From Acinetobacter bohemicus ANC 3994 (GTDB lineage: Bacteria > Pseudomonadota > Gammaproteobacteria > Pseudomonadales > Moraxellaceae), in the NCBI RefSeq assembly GCF_000367925.1, contig NZ_KB849167.1, positions 88,908 to 152,907 on the forward strand: a DNA stretch of 64,000 nucleotides. Reading direction: 5' to 3'. Positions 53,278-62,088 of the stretch are shown piece after piece; within the stretch, counting starts at the first letter, position 1, and every line of letters starts with the position of its first letter. A program made the translations under genes and the position numbers. Below the pieces are notes generated by a model that was not told where the DNA came from, searched no databases, and worked only from the letters and a program-made list of their open reading frames with translations.

Positions 53278-53328
53278 TAACTTGAAGGTCAAATCAATGA
53301 CCTTTCTTGATTTTTTTTGGAAAAAATT

Positions 53329-53952
53329 GTGCAAACACATGTCGGTCGCCCGAAAGACTTAGAAAAACGTCAGCAAATTTTAACTGCGGCAAAATGCGTA
53401 TTTTTAAAATGTGGTTATCATGGCTCAAGCATGAATCAAATTGCGCAAGAAGCAGGGGTCACTAAACTGACCATCTACAATCACTTTCAAGATAAAGCCA
53501 ATTTATTTACCTGTGCAATTGAAAAAACCTGCGAAGAATCCATCAGCACGCGCCCAGTAACATTATCTGCGGACAGTGATTTTAAAAAAGAATTTACACA
53601 AATCTGTGCATTAGCACTGAATATTGTCAATTTACCCGAAGCGATTAAATTAGAACTGTTATTACTGGAACTAGCGGCTGAACAAAATCCACTGGCACAA
53701 AAATTTTACGATGCATCCCATCTTCGCATGAATGCAATCTGGGAAGACTTTTTTCAACAAGCGATTACGCTCGGTTTTATTCGCACTGAAAACTTAAAAA
53801 CCCTCACTTTGCTGATTTTATCGTTATTACTCGGGATGCGTCATCATGAAGTCCTGCTGGGTATTCGTGCCGTTCCGACTCTAGACGAAAAACAGCAGAT
53901 TATTTTCGCCAGTATTGATCTATTTCTGATGAAATATAGTACGGCGCAGTAA
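53329..53952 (+). CDS. TetR family transcriptional regulator of the RND pump
   Basis: A 207-residue repressor with an N-terminal TetR helix-turn-helix: KRQQILTAAKCVFLKCGYHGSSMNQIAQEAGVTKLTIYNHFQDKANLF (residues about 14-63), followed by a helical ligand domain with a C-terminal TetR-type dimer region. There is no ATG in a suitable position: GTG 53329 has GGA 7-8 nt upstream and is preferred, TTG 53317 is the alternative. It diverges from the adaptor-pump operon and very likely represses it through the palindrome in between. Confidence 0.9.
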   Translation: MQTHVGRPKDLEKRQQILTAAKCVFLKCGYHGSSMNQIAQEAGVTKLTIYNHFQDKANLFTCAIEKTCEESISTRPVTLSADSDFKKEFTQICALALNIVNLPEAIKLELLLLELAAEQNPLAQKFYDASHLRMNAIWEDFFQQAITLGFIRTENLKTLTLLILSLLLGMRHHEVLLGIRAVPTLDEKQQIIFASIDLFLMKYSTAQ

Positions 53953-54111
53953 TATTAAGATTCTAAATAACGCAATAGAACAGGTTCAGGCATACTCATA
54001 GCAGTAGATTGCGGATTAATTCAGCAAAATGTGCCCTACTTTTGTCTGCCCCTACTAGGAATGTAGGCATTTCACGATATAGTCGAAAGAACAAGAATCG
54101 GAGAGTGAAAA

Positions 54112-56796
54112 ATGATTCAACAAATTGATGCTCCACTGCGTGAAGATGTACGCTTACTGGGTAATCTTTTGGGGGAAACCTTAAAGGAACATGCAGGACA
54201 AGATTTGTTTAATCAGGTCGAACAAATTCGTGCGCTGTCAAAGGGCGCTCGGGATGGTCAGGTTGAAGCAGAAAAACAACTGGAACAGCTGTTCTTTAGT
54301 TTAGAAGATGATGAAATTCTGCCGCTCACGCGTGCCTTTACCCATTTTCTGAATTTTGCCAATATTGCCGAACAATACAATGTGGTTCGCAGTCGGCGTA
54401 AAAGTGAATTTGATGAACATGCACCATCACCCAATCCACTCGATCATCTGTTCCAAAAATTCAAAGACCATGACATTTCATCAGATACGCTCTTTCAGCA
54501 AATTTGTGAACTGAACATTGAATTGGTACTGACTGCGCATCCCACTGAAGTTAGCCGTCGCACCTTAATTCAAAAATATGATGGCATTAATGAGTGCCTG
54601 TTTAAAGCAGATCAACAAAAACTCACGCCGCGCGAACGTAAAGCAATCTTAGAAGAATTAAAACAACTGGTTTGTTCTGCATGGCAAACCGATGAGATTC
54701 GTCAACATCGTCCAACGCCTGTCGATGAAGCAAAATGGGGCTTTACCACCATAGAACAAACGCTGTGGAATGCGGTGCCCAAGTTTATTCGTGAACTGGA
54801 TGAAATGGTGCAAGACCACTGCGGTCAACGTTTACCTTTGACTATTGCACCGATTCGGTTTGCCTCTTGGATGGGCGGTGACCGTGATGGTAACCCGAAT
54901 GTGACCCATAACATTACCCAAGAAGTGCTTTGGCTGTCACGCTGGAAAGCAGCGGATTTGTACTTACGTGACATTGAAGCTTTACGTTGGGAACTGTCGA
55001 TTCAAAACTGTAGCGATGAATTGATACAGGCACTGGGACACAAACACCCTGAACCGTACCGTGAGTATTTACGTGATACGCGCGAACGCTTAAAAGCCAC
55101 GCACTACTGGTTGGCGCAAAAACTGCAAGGACTTGAGGCCGATGACAGTTTGGTCATCAAAAGCAAAGATGAATTATTACAGCCTTTATTACTCTGCTAC
55201 CGTTCATTAATTGCCAGTAACTTGCCTGAAATTGCCAATGGCAAACTGCTCGATTTTATTCATCGGGTCAATTGTTTTGGCATTGAACTGCTCAAACTGG
55301 ATATTCGTCAGGAGTCGGGTCGTCATCGCCAAGCGATTTCAGCCATTACCGAATATTTAGGTTTAGGCAATTTTGAAACATGGACCGAACAAGCGCGCCA
55401 GAATTTCTTATTGCAAGAATTACAAAGCAAACGTCCATTACTGCCGAAACATTTAAATGAGCCAAAACAAAGCCTGATTGAACATCCCGATGTGCAAGAA
55501 GTGTTTGCCACCATGCGCACTTTGGCCGAACAGCCTGAAGAAAGTTTAGGCGCCTATATTATTTCCATGGCGGAATATCCAAGTGATGTTTTGGCGGTGT
55601 TATTGCTACAAAAAGAAGCCGGCATTAAACATCCACTTCGCGTTGTGCCTTTGTTTGAAACCCTAAAAGACTTAGATGGCGCAGCCGACACCATGAACAC
55701 CTTGTTCAATATGCATTGGTACAAACAGCATATTCAAGGCAAACATGAAGTCATGATTGGCTACTCAGACTCGGCCAAAGACGCGGGCTTTATGTCGGCC
55801 AACTGGGCGCAATATCGTGCACAGGAAGAACTTACCGCTGTAGCGCAAAAACATGCGGTACAATTGACCCTGTTTCATGGTCGCGGCGGGTCGATTAGTC
55901 GCGGCGGTGCACCAACTCAACAGGCGTTATTTTCCCAGCCGCCGGGGTCTATTTCCGGTGCGATTCGCGTCACCGAACAAGGCGAAATGATTCGCTTTAA
56001 GTTTGGACTTGAAGGCATTGCACTGCAAAATTTAGAAATTTATACCGCAGCGACTTTGGAAGCGACCTTACTGCCGCCACCGGTGCCTAAAGATGAATGG
56101 CGTGACTTGATGCATCGCATGACCGATTTATCGGTACAGGTGTATCGTGAAACCGTACGTGAAAATCCACATTTTGTAAAATACCTGCGTACCGTCACCC
56201 CTGAACTTGAATTACAAATGTTACCGCTCGGTTCGCGCCCAGCCAAACGCAAAGTCAGTGGCGGGATTGAATCCTTACGTGCCATTCCTTGGGTTTTTGC
56301 TTGGACACAAATTCGCTTAATGCTGCCGGCTTGGCTCGGGACAGGTGCAGCGATTAATCAAGTACTTGATCAAGGGCAAAAACCCTTGCTTGATGAAATG
56401 TTGCAACAATGGCCCTATTTCCAAACCCTAATTGATATGTTGGAAATGGTATTGTCTAAAGCCGATAGTCATGTTGCCTTATATTACGAATCGCATTTAA
56501 CAGATGATGAAGATTTAAAAATATTGGGCGAACAACTGCGTCAACGCTTAAAAGATGCCGTACAAACCTTATTGGCATTAAAAGGCGAATCGCAACTGCT
56601 CAGTAGCAATGATGTACTGGATCAATCCATGAAAGTGCGCAAACCTTATTTGCTACCGCTACATTTATTGCAAGCTGAACTGATGAAACGTCGTCGTCGC
56701 TATTTGGCAGAACGTCAGGCAGAACATACCCCTGTCGATCACGCACTGATGGTCAGCATTGCCGGAATTGCAGCAGGATTACGTAATACCGGTTAA
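54112..56796 (+). CDS. ppc: Phosphoenolpyruvate carboxylase
   Basis: Ppc carboxylates phosphoenolpyruvate to oxaloacetate to refill the TCA cycle. The 894-residue protein has the signatures VLTAHPTEVSRRTLIQKY (catalytic His), FASWMGGDRDGNPNVT, MIGYSDSAKDAGFMSANWAQY, LFHGRGGSISRGGAPT and the C-terminal GIAAGLRNTG, whose final Gly-rich end contributes to the allosteric aspartate site. The ATG has GGAGAG upstream. The gene stands alone with its own terminator. Confidence 0.97.
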   Translation: MIQQIDAPLREDVRLLGNLLGETLKEHAGQDLFNQVEQIRALSKGARDGQVEAEKQLEQLFFSLEDDEILPLTRAFTHFLNFANIAEQYNVVRSRRKSEFDEHAPSPNPLDHLFQKFKDHDISSDTLFQQICELNIELVLTAHPTEVSRRTLIQKYDGINECLFKADQQKLTPRERKAILEELKQLVCSAWQTDEIRQHRPTPVDEAKWGFTTIEQTLWNAVPKFIRELDEMVQDHCGQRLPLTIAPIRFASWMGGDRDGNPNVTHNITQEVLWLSRWKAADLYLRDIEALRWELSIQNCSDELIQALGHKHPEPYREYLRDTRERLKATHYWLAQKLQGLEADDSLVIKSKDELLQPLLLCYRSLIASNLPEIANGKLLDFIHRVNCFGIELLKLDIRQESGRHRQAISAITEYLGLGNFETWTEQARQNFLLQELQSKRPLLPKHLNEPKQSLIEHPDVQEVFATMRTLAEQPEESLGAYIISMAEYPSDVLAVLLLQKEAGIKHPLRVVPLFETLKDLDGAADTMNTLFNMHWYKQHIQGKHEVMIGYSDSAKDAGFMSANWAQYRAQEELTAVAQKHAVQLTLFHGRGGSISRGGAPTQQALFSQPPGSISGAIRVTEQGEMIRFKFGLEGIALQNLEIYTAATLEATLLPPPVPKDEWRDLMHRMTDLSVQVYRETVRENPHFVKYLRTVTPELELQMLPLGSRPAKRKVSGGIESLRAIPWVFAWTQIRLMLPAWLGTGAAINQVLDQGQKPLLDEMLQQWPYFQTLIDMLEMVLSKADSHVALYYESHLTDDEDLKILGEQLRQRLKDAVQTLLALKGESQLLSSNDVLDQSMKVRKPYLLPLHLLQAELMKRRRRYLAERQAEHTPVDHALMVSIAGIAAGLRNTG

Positions 56797-57102
56797 GCCT
56801 TCAAAGCTCTCTAACTCAGAAAAGCACATCTTTGGATGTGCTTTTTATCTTTCAGTAGCAATTGGCAAAATAAATCATCTTTTTTGATAAACATCATAAA
56901 AAAAATTATTCATTATTCCAACGCAAGTCAGCCAAATTAATTGCATGATTTAACTTTAATTTTAAGTAAAAAAACATTTACCAATTGGTAAAATACCTAA
57001 AAAAGTCAGCAGATTAATTTTAATAAAAGTAGAGTGGCATAGCTTAAATCTTACAAAAACAAGAGTATGATGTGCTCAATTTGTTTTTAGAGTGCTCATT
57101 TT
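56797..57102. other. Intergenic region ppc / permease
   Basis: It contains the ppc terminator near its start and AT-rich sequence that must hold the permease promoter. A TTGGTAAAATAC-like element lies near 56983. No open frame or RNA gene is seen. Confidence 0.45.
56820..56846 (+). terminator. Rho-independent terminator after ppc
   Basis: AAAAGCACATC and GATGTGCTTTTT pair over a TTTG loop and end in a T run, 24 nt after the ppc stop. Confidence 0.9.
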
Positions 57103-58404
57103 ATGTCCAATTGGTTCCCCAACTGGCGCCCATATGAAGGCAGTATCGATGCCCGTCCTGTAGGTACAAATGAATACCTCCCTCCTGCACAAAGCGTTGT
57201 GTTGGGCATACAGCATGCCTTTGCCATGTTTGGTGCAACAGTCCTTGCACCCTTCTTGATGGGTTTTGACCCCAATCTGGCCATTTTAATGTCAGGGATT
57301 TGTACCATCCTGTTTTTCTTGGTTACGGGTGGTCGTGTACCGAGTTATTTAGGTTCCAGTTTTGCCTTTATTGGCGTGGTGATTGCAGCCACCGGTTATG
57401 CGGCTTCAGGCACAGGCGCACCAAATGCCAATATTGCTTTAGCTGCTGGCGGCATCATGGCGTGTGGCGTGTTATATGCCATTTTTGGTTTTATTGTCAT
57501 GGCCACAGGCACCAACTGGATTGAAAAACTCATGCCTCCAGTGGTTACGGGTGCAGTGGTCATGATTATCGGTTTAAACCTTGCACCTGTAACGGTTAAA
57601 GGTGTGGCTGGTAATAACTTTAATATGTGGATGTCACTGGTCACTGTACTGTGTATGGGGTCAATTGCCGTATTCAGCAAAGGTTTATTACAGCGCCTGT
57701 TATTATTGGTTGGGTTATTGCTTGCTTACTTGATCTATTACATTGTTGCAAATGTCATGGGGTATGGTAGCGCCATTAATTTCACCCCGATTCAACAAGC
57801 GTCATGGTTTGGTGTTCCCACTTTCCATTCACCTGTATTTGATTTTAATGCCATGCTGATTATTGCGCCGATTGCATTAATTTTAGTGGCTGAAAATTTA
57901 GGCCATATTAAAGCAGTCAGTGCCATGACTGGTGAAAATCTGGATCCACAGATTGGTAAAGCCTTCGTGGCCGATGGTATTGCAACCACCTTATCTGGTG
58001 GTGTCGGTGCGCCGGGTATGACGACTTATGGTGAAAATATTGGTGTCATGGCAGTGACCCGTGTGTATTCCACCATTGTCTTTGTGATTGCTGGTGTATT
58101 CGCAATTTTCTTAGGTCTTTCACCAAAATTTGGTGCGGTGATTCACACCATTCCAACCGCAATTTTAACCGGTGCTTCAATTGTGGTCTTCGGTTTAATT
58201 ACCATTGCCGGTGCGAAAATCTGGATTGAAAATAAAGTCGATTTCTCAAAAAACAAAAATTTAATGGTGGCTGCGGTAACCATTATTTTAGGTACGGGTG
58301 ACTTTGCCCTGCAATTTGGTAACTTCAACCTTGGTGGTATTGGTACGGCAACTTTTGCAGCACTCATTCTAAACTGGTTCTTTAGCTTGGCCGATAAATC
58401 ATAA
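57103..58404 (+). CDS. Uracil-xanthine permease (NCS2 family)
   Basis: A 433-residue inner-membrane nucleobase transporter of the UraA/UapA family, which imports uracil or a purine with protons. It has about 14 transmembrane segments, the N-terminal LPPAQSVVLGIQHAFAMFGATVLAPFLMGFDPNLAILMSGICTILFF signature, GSSFAFIG, and the substrate-site regions IALILVAENLGHIKAVSAMTGENLDP and GAPGMTTYGENIGVMAVTRVYS with the conserved Glu and Gly-rich loop. The features favour uracil (UraA-like) but do not prove it. Confidence 0.92.
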   Translation: MSNWFPNWRPYEGSIDARPVGTNEYLPPAQSVVLGIQHAFAMFGATVLAPFLMGFDPNLAILMSGICTILFFLVTGGRVPSYLGSSFAFIGVVIAATGYAASGTGAPNANIALAAGGIMACGVLYAIFGFIVMATGTNWIEKLMPPVVTGAVVMIIGLNLAPVTVKGVAGNNFNMWMSLVTVLCMGSIAVFSKGLLQRLLLLVGLLLAYLIYYIVANVMGYGSAINFTPIQQASWFGVPTFHSPVFDFNAMLIIAPIALILVAENLGHIKAVSAMTGENLDPQIGKAFVADGIATTLSGGVGAPGMTTYGENIGVMAVTRVYSTIVFVIAGVFAIFLGLSPKFGAVIHTIPTAILTGASIVVFGLITIAGAKIWIENKVDFSKNKNLMVAAVTIILGTGDFALQFGNFNLGGIGTATFAALILNWFFSLADKS

Positions 58405-58423
58405 CGATAAATCTCCATTTTTA

Positions 58424-58447
58424 GGCAGCCGACAGGCTGCTTTTTTT
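58424..58447 (+). terminator. Rho-independent terminator after the permease
   Basis: GCAGCC and GGCTGC with a GACA loop, followed by seven T, starting 20 nt after the permease stop. Confidence 0.9.
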
Positions 58448-58508
58448 ATGTTTGATCTTGAGCAAATTTGAGTATGATGAGATCAATTTCACTGAGATAA
58501 CACAGCGC

Positions 58509-59411
58509 ATGCGCCTCGACTTTTTTGACCTGCAACTGTTCTTAAATATTGTCGACACAGGCAGTCTCACCAAAGGTGCTGAGCGCTCGGCTCTTTCTGT
58601 ACAAGCCGCCAGTGAACGGATTAAAAAACTCGAACAACAGTTTTTGGTCAATTTATTTACTCGCCATGCCTCTGGGGTCAAGTTGACCATTGCAGGACAA
58701 ACTTTTGCCGAACAGGCGCAGTTAATGATCCAGCAAAGTCATCAGTTACAACAGGTTATGGCAGTGTATGCCGAAGGCATACCTTCACAAATCACCCTGT
58801 GGTGCAATTCATCTGCCCAAAGTGAATATCTGCCTTTATTATTACCGCCCTATCTGGTCGAAAATCCGAATATACAGATTGATTTAAAAGAAGCGGAAAG
58901 CAATGACATTATTCAAAGCTTAGACAAAGGCACGGCGCAATTGGGCTTAATCTCAAGCTTTTTTAATTCAGAACATTTACAAACTTTAGAATTTAGCGAT
59001 GACCCCTTAGTGTTAATTTGCCCCATCCAACATGAATTAAAGCACAAAACCCAGTTGCCACTGGCAGAGGTGATCCATTATCCCTTTGTCGGTTTAATGC
59101 CCTATCACTCCCTCCAACAATCCATTGAAACCCAAGCCAAATTATTAGGTTATGCCATTCAGTATCGTTTACGCTTACCCAATTTTGCCGCAATTGCACA
59201 AGTGGTTGCCAATGGTGTCGGCATTGCCATTATCCCGAAACGGGCAGCACACCGTTTAAATTCTACTTACCCATTACATCACATTGAATTAACCGGAGAA
59301 TGGGCGAACCGGAAGCTGTTATTGGCAGCAAAGAACTTTGACCAGCTGCCTATTGCCTATCAGCATTTCAGTCAGTTTTTACTGTCGAAAAAGTCTAAAT
59401 CATCTATTTAG
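58509..59411 (+). CDS. LysR family transcriptional regulator
   Basis: A 300-residue LTTR with a winged helix-turn-helix at residues about 1-60 (MRLDFFDLQLFLNIVDTGSLTKGAERSALSVQAASERIKKLEQQFLVNLFTRHASGVKLTIAG) and an effector domain containing IPSQITLWCNSSAQSEYLPLLLPPYLVENPNIQIDLKE and VANGVGIAIIPKRAA. The frame extends to a TTG at 58452, but ATG 58509 gives the normal LTTR start. It converges on the TauE/SafE gene; its target is not evident. Confidence 0.9.
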   Translation: MRLDFFDLQLFLNIVDTGSLTKGAERSALSVQAASERIKKLEQQFLVNLFTRHASGVKLTIAGQTFAEQAQLMIQQSHQLQQVMAVYAEGIPSQITLWCNSSAQSEYLPLLLPPYLVENPNIQIDLKEAESNDIIQSLDKGTAQLGLISSFFNSEHLQTLEFSDDPLVLICPIQHELKHKTQLPLAEVIHYPFVGLMPYHSLQQSIETQAKLLGYAIQYRLRLPNFAAIAQVVANGVGIAIIPKRAAHRLNSTYPLHHIELTGEWANRKLLLAAKNFDQLPIAYQHFSQFLLSKKSKSSI

Positions 59412-59442
59412 ACGACTTGCTTAACTTTTTAGGCAGGCCGTT

Positions 59443-60180
59443 TTAAATCACGCCAAACTGATGCAGCACCATGTAGCCACCAAAAATGACCAAGCCACAA
59501 AAGAACACTTTACGGAATTTTTGCTCAGGAATACGATAACGGATTTTGGTTCCTAACCACATGCCCACGAGTGCAGGGAATAATGCAATCAAGGCCATTT
59601 TATAGTCGAATGACATAGCTTCGATGCGGTTTTGCTGTAAAAATACAGCCAAGCAAAGGGTTGAAACTGTAAAAGCCAAACCTAAAGATTGCACCAGATC
59701 ATCACGTTTTAAATGTAAGGATTGCAAAAAAGGCACCACGGGAATCACGATTACACCCGTTGCCACCGTTAATGCCCCTCCTAAATAGCCCATCACAGGA
59801 GATAAGTATTTTTCATAGGGTGCCAAGTTGGGCATGTTTTTAGCAAATAGACCGTACAGACCATATAGCGTGAGCATACCTCCCAGCAAGGCTTCACTTT
59901 GGAATTCACCATGTCCTAAAGTCGGGAACACACTCCAGATCGAACCCACGATAATACCGATCAATAACGACCAGAAACGGCGAACCAATCGTAGAACATG
60001 CCCTTCTGCAAACAGTTGCCAGACATTGGTGACCATTGAAGGAACAATCAGTAAAGTTGCAGCTTGAAAAGGACTGATAAAAAGCGTGAGTAAGCCCATA
60101 GCAACAGCGGGTAAACCTAAACCAATGGTTCCTTTGATCATCCCTGCAAGCGCAAATACTCCAATTACAAACCCAACCAT
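59443..60180 (-). CDS. TauE/SafE family sulfite exporter-like membrane protein
   Basis: A 245-residue protein with about eight transmembrane segments of the TauE/SafE (DUF81) family, which exports sulfite, sulfoacetate or other small anions. The N-terminal GMIKGTIGLGLPAVAMGLLTLFISPFQAATLLIVPSMVTNVWQL and mid-protein GGALTVATGVIVIPVVPFLQSLHLKRDDLVQSLGLAFTVSTLCLA are the duplicated family repeats. The substrate is unknown. It faces the LysR gene and diverges from the glutamine-synthetase-like gene. Confidence 0.9.
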   Translation of the reverse strand: MVGFVIGVFALAGMIKGTIGLGLPAVAMGLLTLFISPFQAATLLIVPSMVTNVWQLFAEGHVLRLVRRFWSLLIGIIVGSIWSVFPTLGHGEFQSEALLGGMLTLYGLYGLFAKNMPNLAPYEKYLSPVMGYLGGALTVATGVIVIPVVPFLQSLHLKRDDLVQSLGLAFTVSTLCLAVFLQQNRIEAMSFDYKMALIALFPALVGMWLGTKIRYRIPEQKFRKVFFCGLVIFGGYMVLHQFGVI

Positions 60181-60389
60181 ATGCGCTGCACTCTTTAAAC
60201 TGTGAACGCTATGCTAGATGAAGCGTGCTAAGAGGAAAATCATTGTTTTTGGAAGGCAGCTTCAATCTTTGCTTGAGGCTATCCGCCATATTTCTATATT
60301 TTGATGGTGAAAAAATTTACGCTCTTTTTACGTTACTGTTGAGATCAATATTTCTATACTTTTTTGATCTCTACAGCGATGTTAAAAAT

Positions 60390-61778
60390 ATGAATATGCC
60401 GCTTTATCATCCAGCTTCAAGTTCAACCAATACGCTTTATTTGGAATCTAAAGATGCTGATCAATTCTTATTGGAAGTGGAGCAATATTTAAAGCAATAC
60501 CCTGCGACCGAGCATATTGATATTTGCCTGCATGATTTAAATGGACATCTGCGTGGTAAAAGAATTGATATCAAAAGCCTGAAAAATCTCTCTAAAGGTT
60601 GTTATTTTCCGTTATCGGTTTACGCCATGAGTTTAGAAGGCAAAGTGATTGAAGAAAGTGGACTTGGAAAATATATTGGGGAACCAGACCAGCTTTGCTT
60701 ACCCATTTTAGGCTCTTTACGTCCTTGCGCAAACCAATCTGAAAAACATGCGCAACTCTATTTAAGCATGAAATCTGACAATGGTGCAGACTGCAAATTT
60801 GAACCCAGAAATATCTTAAAAAGAATCCTGTTAAGCTTAAATCAAATGAATTATTTCCCCGTTATGGCAGGAGAAATCGAGTTTTATTTATATACCCAAC
60901 CAAGCCATCCCGAACACAAAGCGGAGCAAACGCAATGTTTTGATGTCGATGCTCCCAACCGTTATCAAACGGTGTTAGAAAACATTGAAATCGAAGCTAA
61001 AAAACAAAATATCCAGATCACTGCCATTGTTGCAGAGAGTTCATCGGGTCAATTCGAAATTAACCTGCAACATCGTGCCGATATCTTAAAACTCTGTGAT
61101 GAGATAATGGCTATTAAACGCATTGTGAAACAGAGTGCCAATATGCATGGTCTAAATGCCAGCTTTATGGCCAAACCCAATATGTCGAGTGCGGGTAGCG
61201 GCTTGCACTTTCACATGAGCCTTTTAAATCAATTTCAACAAAATATCTGTGCAACGGATGAGCTTAAAAAGCCCAATCAACGCATGGGGCAAGTGATTGC
61301 TGGTCTGCTTCAGTTAATGCCTGCATCGATGGCCATTCTGGCGCCGAATATTAATTCTTTTCGCCGCTTTCAATTTGCGCATCATGTGCCTTTAGAAGCC
61401 AATTGGGGCGTGAATAATCGCAATGTGGCTATTCGACTGCCCTGTGCAGATCCAGAAAATTGTCGTTTAGAATATCGGGTTGCAGGTGCCGATGCGAATC
61501 CCTATTTATGTATTAGTGTGATCTTAATTGGTGTGTTACATGGCTTAACCCATGATGCACTTCAATTACCCAAAGCCAGCCATGAAATGAAAGCGCATGA
61601 TGCAAGAACATTATTGCCCAATCATCAACTCGAAGCGTTAAAACGCTTTGAAAAAAATGCAGTACTTAAACAATATTTAGGTGCCGATTTTATGCAATTA
61701 TGGGTGGCTTGCAAAAAATATGAATACCAATTGGTCAGCAATACAATTACTGACTTAGAATTACAATGGGGACTGTAA
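60390..61778 (+). CDS. Glutamine synthetase family protein (gamma-glutamylpolyamine synthetase-like)
   Basis: A 462-residue GS-fold ligase. Residues about 35-110 form the beta-Grasp N-terminal domain (DICLHDLNGHLRGKRIDIKSL), and the catalytic domain has GEIEFYL, AESSSGQFEINLQHRADILKLCDEI, MAKPNMSSAGSGLHFHMSL, NSFRRFQFAHHVPLEANWGVNNRNVAIRLP and ENCRLEYRVAGADANPYL. The pattern is that of PuuA-type enzymes that glutamylate putrescine or related amines, not the assimilatory GlnA. ATG 60390 is chosen over an upstream open stretch. No other Puu genes are adjacent, so the substrate is inferred. Confidence 0.85.
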   Translation: MNMPLYHPASSSTNTLYLESKDADQFLLEVEQYLKQYPATEHIDICLHDLNGHLRGKRIDIKSLKNLSKGCYFPLSVYAMSLEGKVIEESGLGKYIGEPDQLCLPILGSLRPCANQSEKHAQLYLSMKSDNGADCKFEPRNILKRILLSLNQMNYFPVMAGEIEFYLYTQPSHPEHKAEQTQCFDVDAPNRYQTVLENIEIEAKKQNIQITAIVAESSSGQFEINLQHRADILKLCDEIMAIKRIVKQSANMHGLNASFMAKPNMSSAGSGLHFHMSLLNQFQQNICATDELKKPNQRMGQVIAGLLQLMPASMAILAPNINSFRRFQFAHHVPLEANWGVNNRNVAIRLPCADPENCRLEYRVAGADANPYLCISVILIGVLHGLTHDALQLPKASHEMKAHDARTLLPNHQLEALKRFEKNAVLKQYLGADFMQLWVACKKYEYQLVSNTITDLELQWGL

Positions 61779-61800
61779 AAACGCGATTTCAATAATCCGT

Positions 61801-62088
61801 TTAAGGGCGAATTTCTTTCAATTCCCTTTGAATAAAACGTTGGATCATTTCTCGATATAAGTGTTCAACCAAATCTGGATCTGTTCCCAATGCAATGGCT
61901 TGGGTACGGACCTTGTTAATCACTTGCTCGACGCGCTCGGGTGATTGCACATCTTGCACGCTATTCTTAAAACGGACAGCTTGATCCACATAAAATTGAC
62001 GTGTGGCAATGATTTCAATCAGTGCCGTATCAAGGACATCAATCTTTTCACGCGCTTGTTCTAAAGACTCACATTTTTCTTTCTTCAT
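61801..62088 (-). CDS. Chorismate mutase (type II, AroQ domain)
   Basis: A single-domain chorismate mutase, which converts chorismate to prephenate in phenylalanine and tyrosine synthesis. The AroQ fold is seen: LEQAREKIDVLDTALIEIIATRQFYVDQAVRFKNSVQDVQSPERVEQVINKVRTQAIALGTDPDLVEHLYREMIQRFIQRE, with the active-site Arg, Lys and Gln/Glu positions. Start candidates are ATG 62109, 62100 and 62088; the last leaves the domain complete. Its start overlaps the end of the upstream gene, so the two are translated together. Confidence 0.9.
   Translation of the reverse strand: MKKEKCESLEQAREKIDVLDTALIEIIATRQFYVDQAVRFKNSVQDVQSPERVEQVINKVRTQAIALGTDPDLVEHLYREMIQRFIQRELKEIRP

Noticed and set aside
54040..54090. 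CCTAC-GTAGG hairpin upstream of ppc as a terminator or leader
   Set aside because: The stem is only five pairs and lacks a T run, so it cannot be told from chance.
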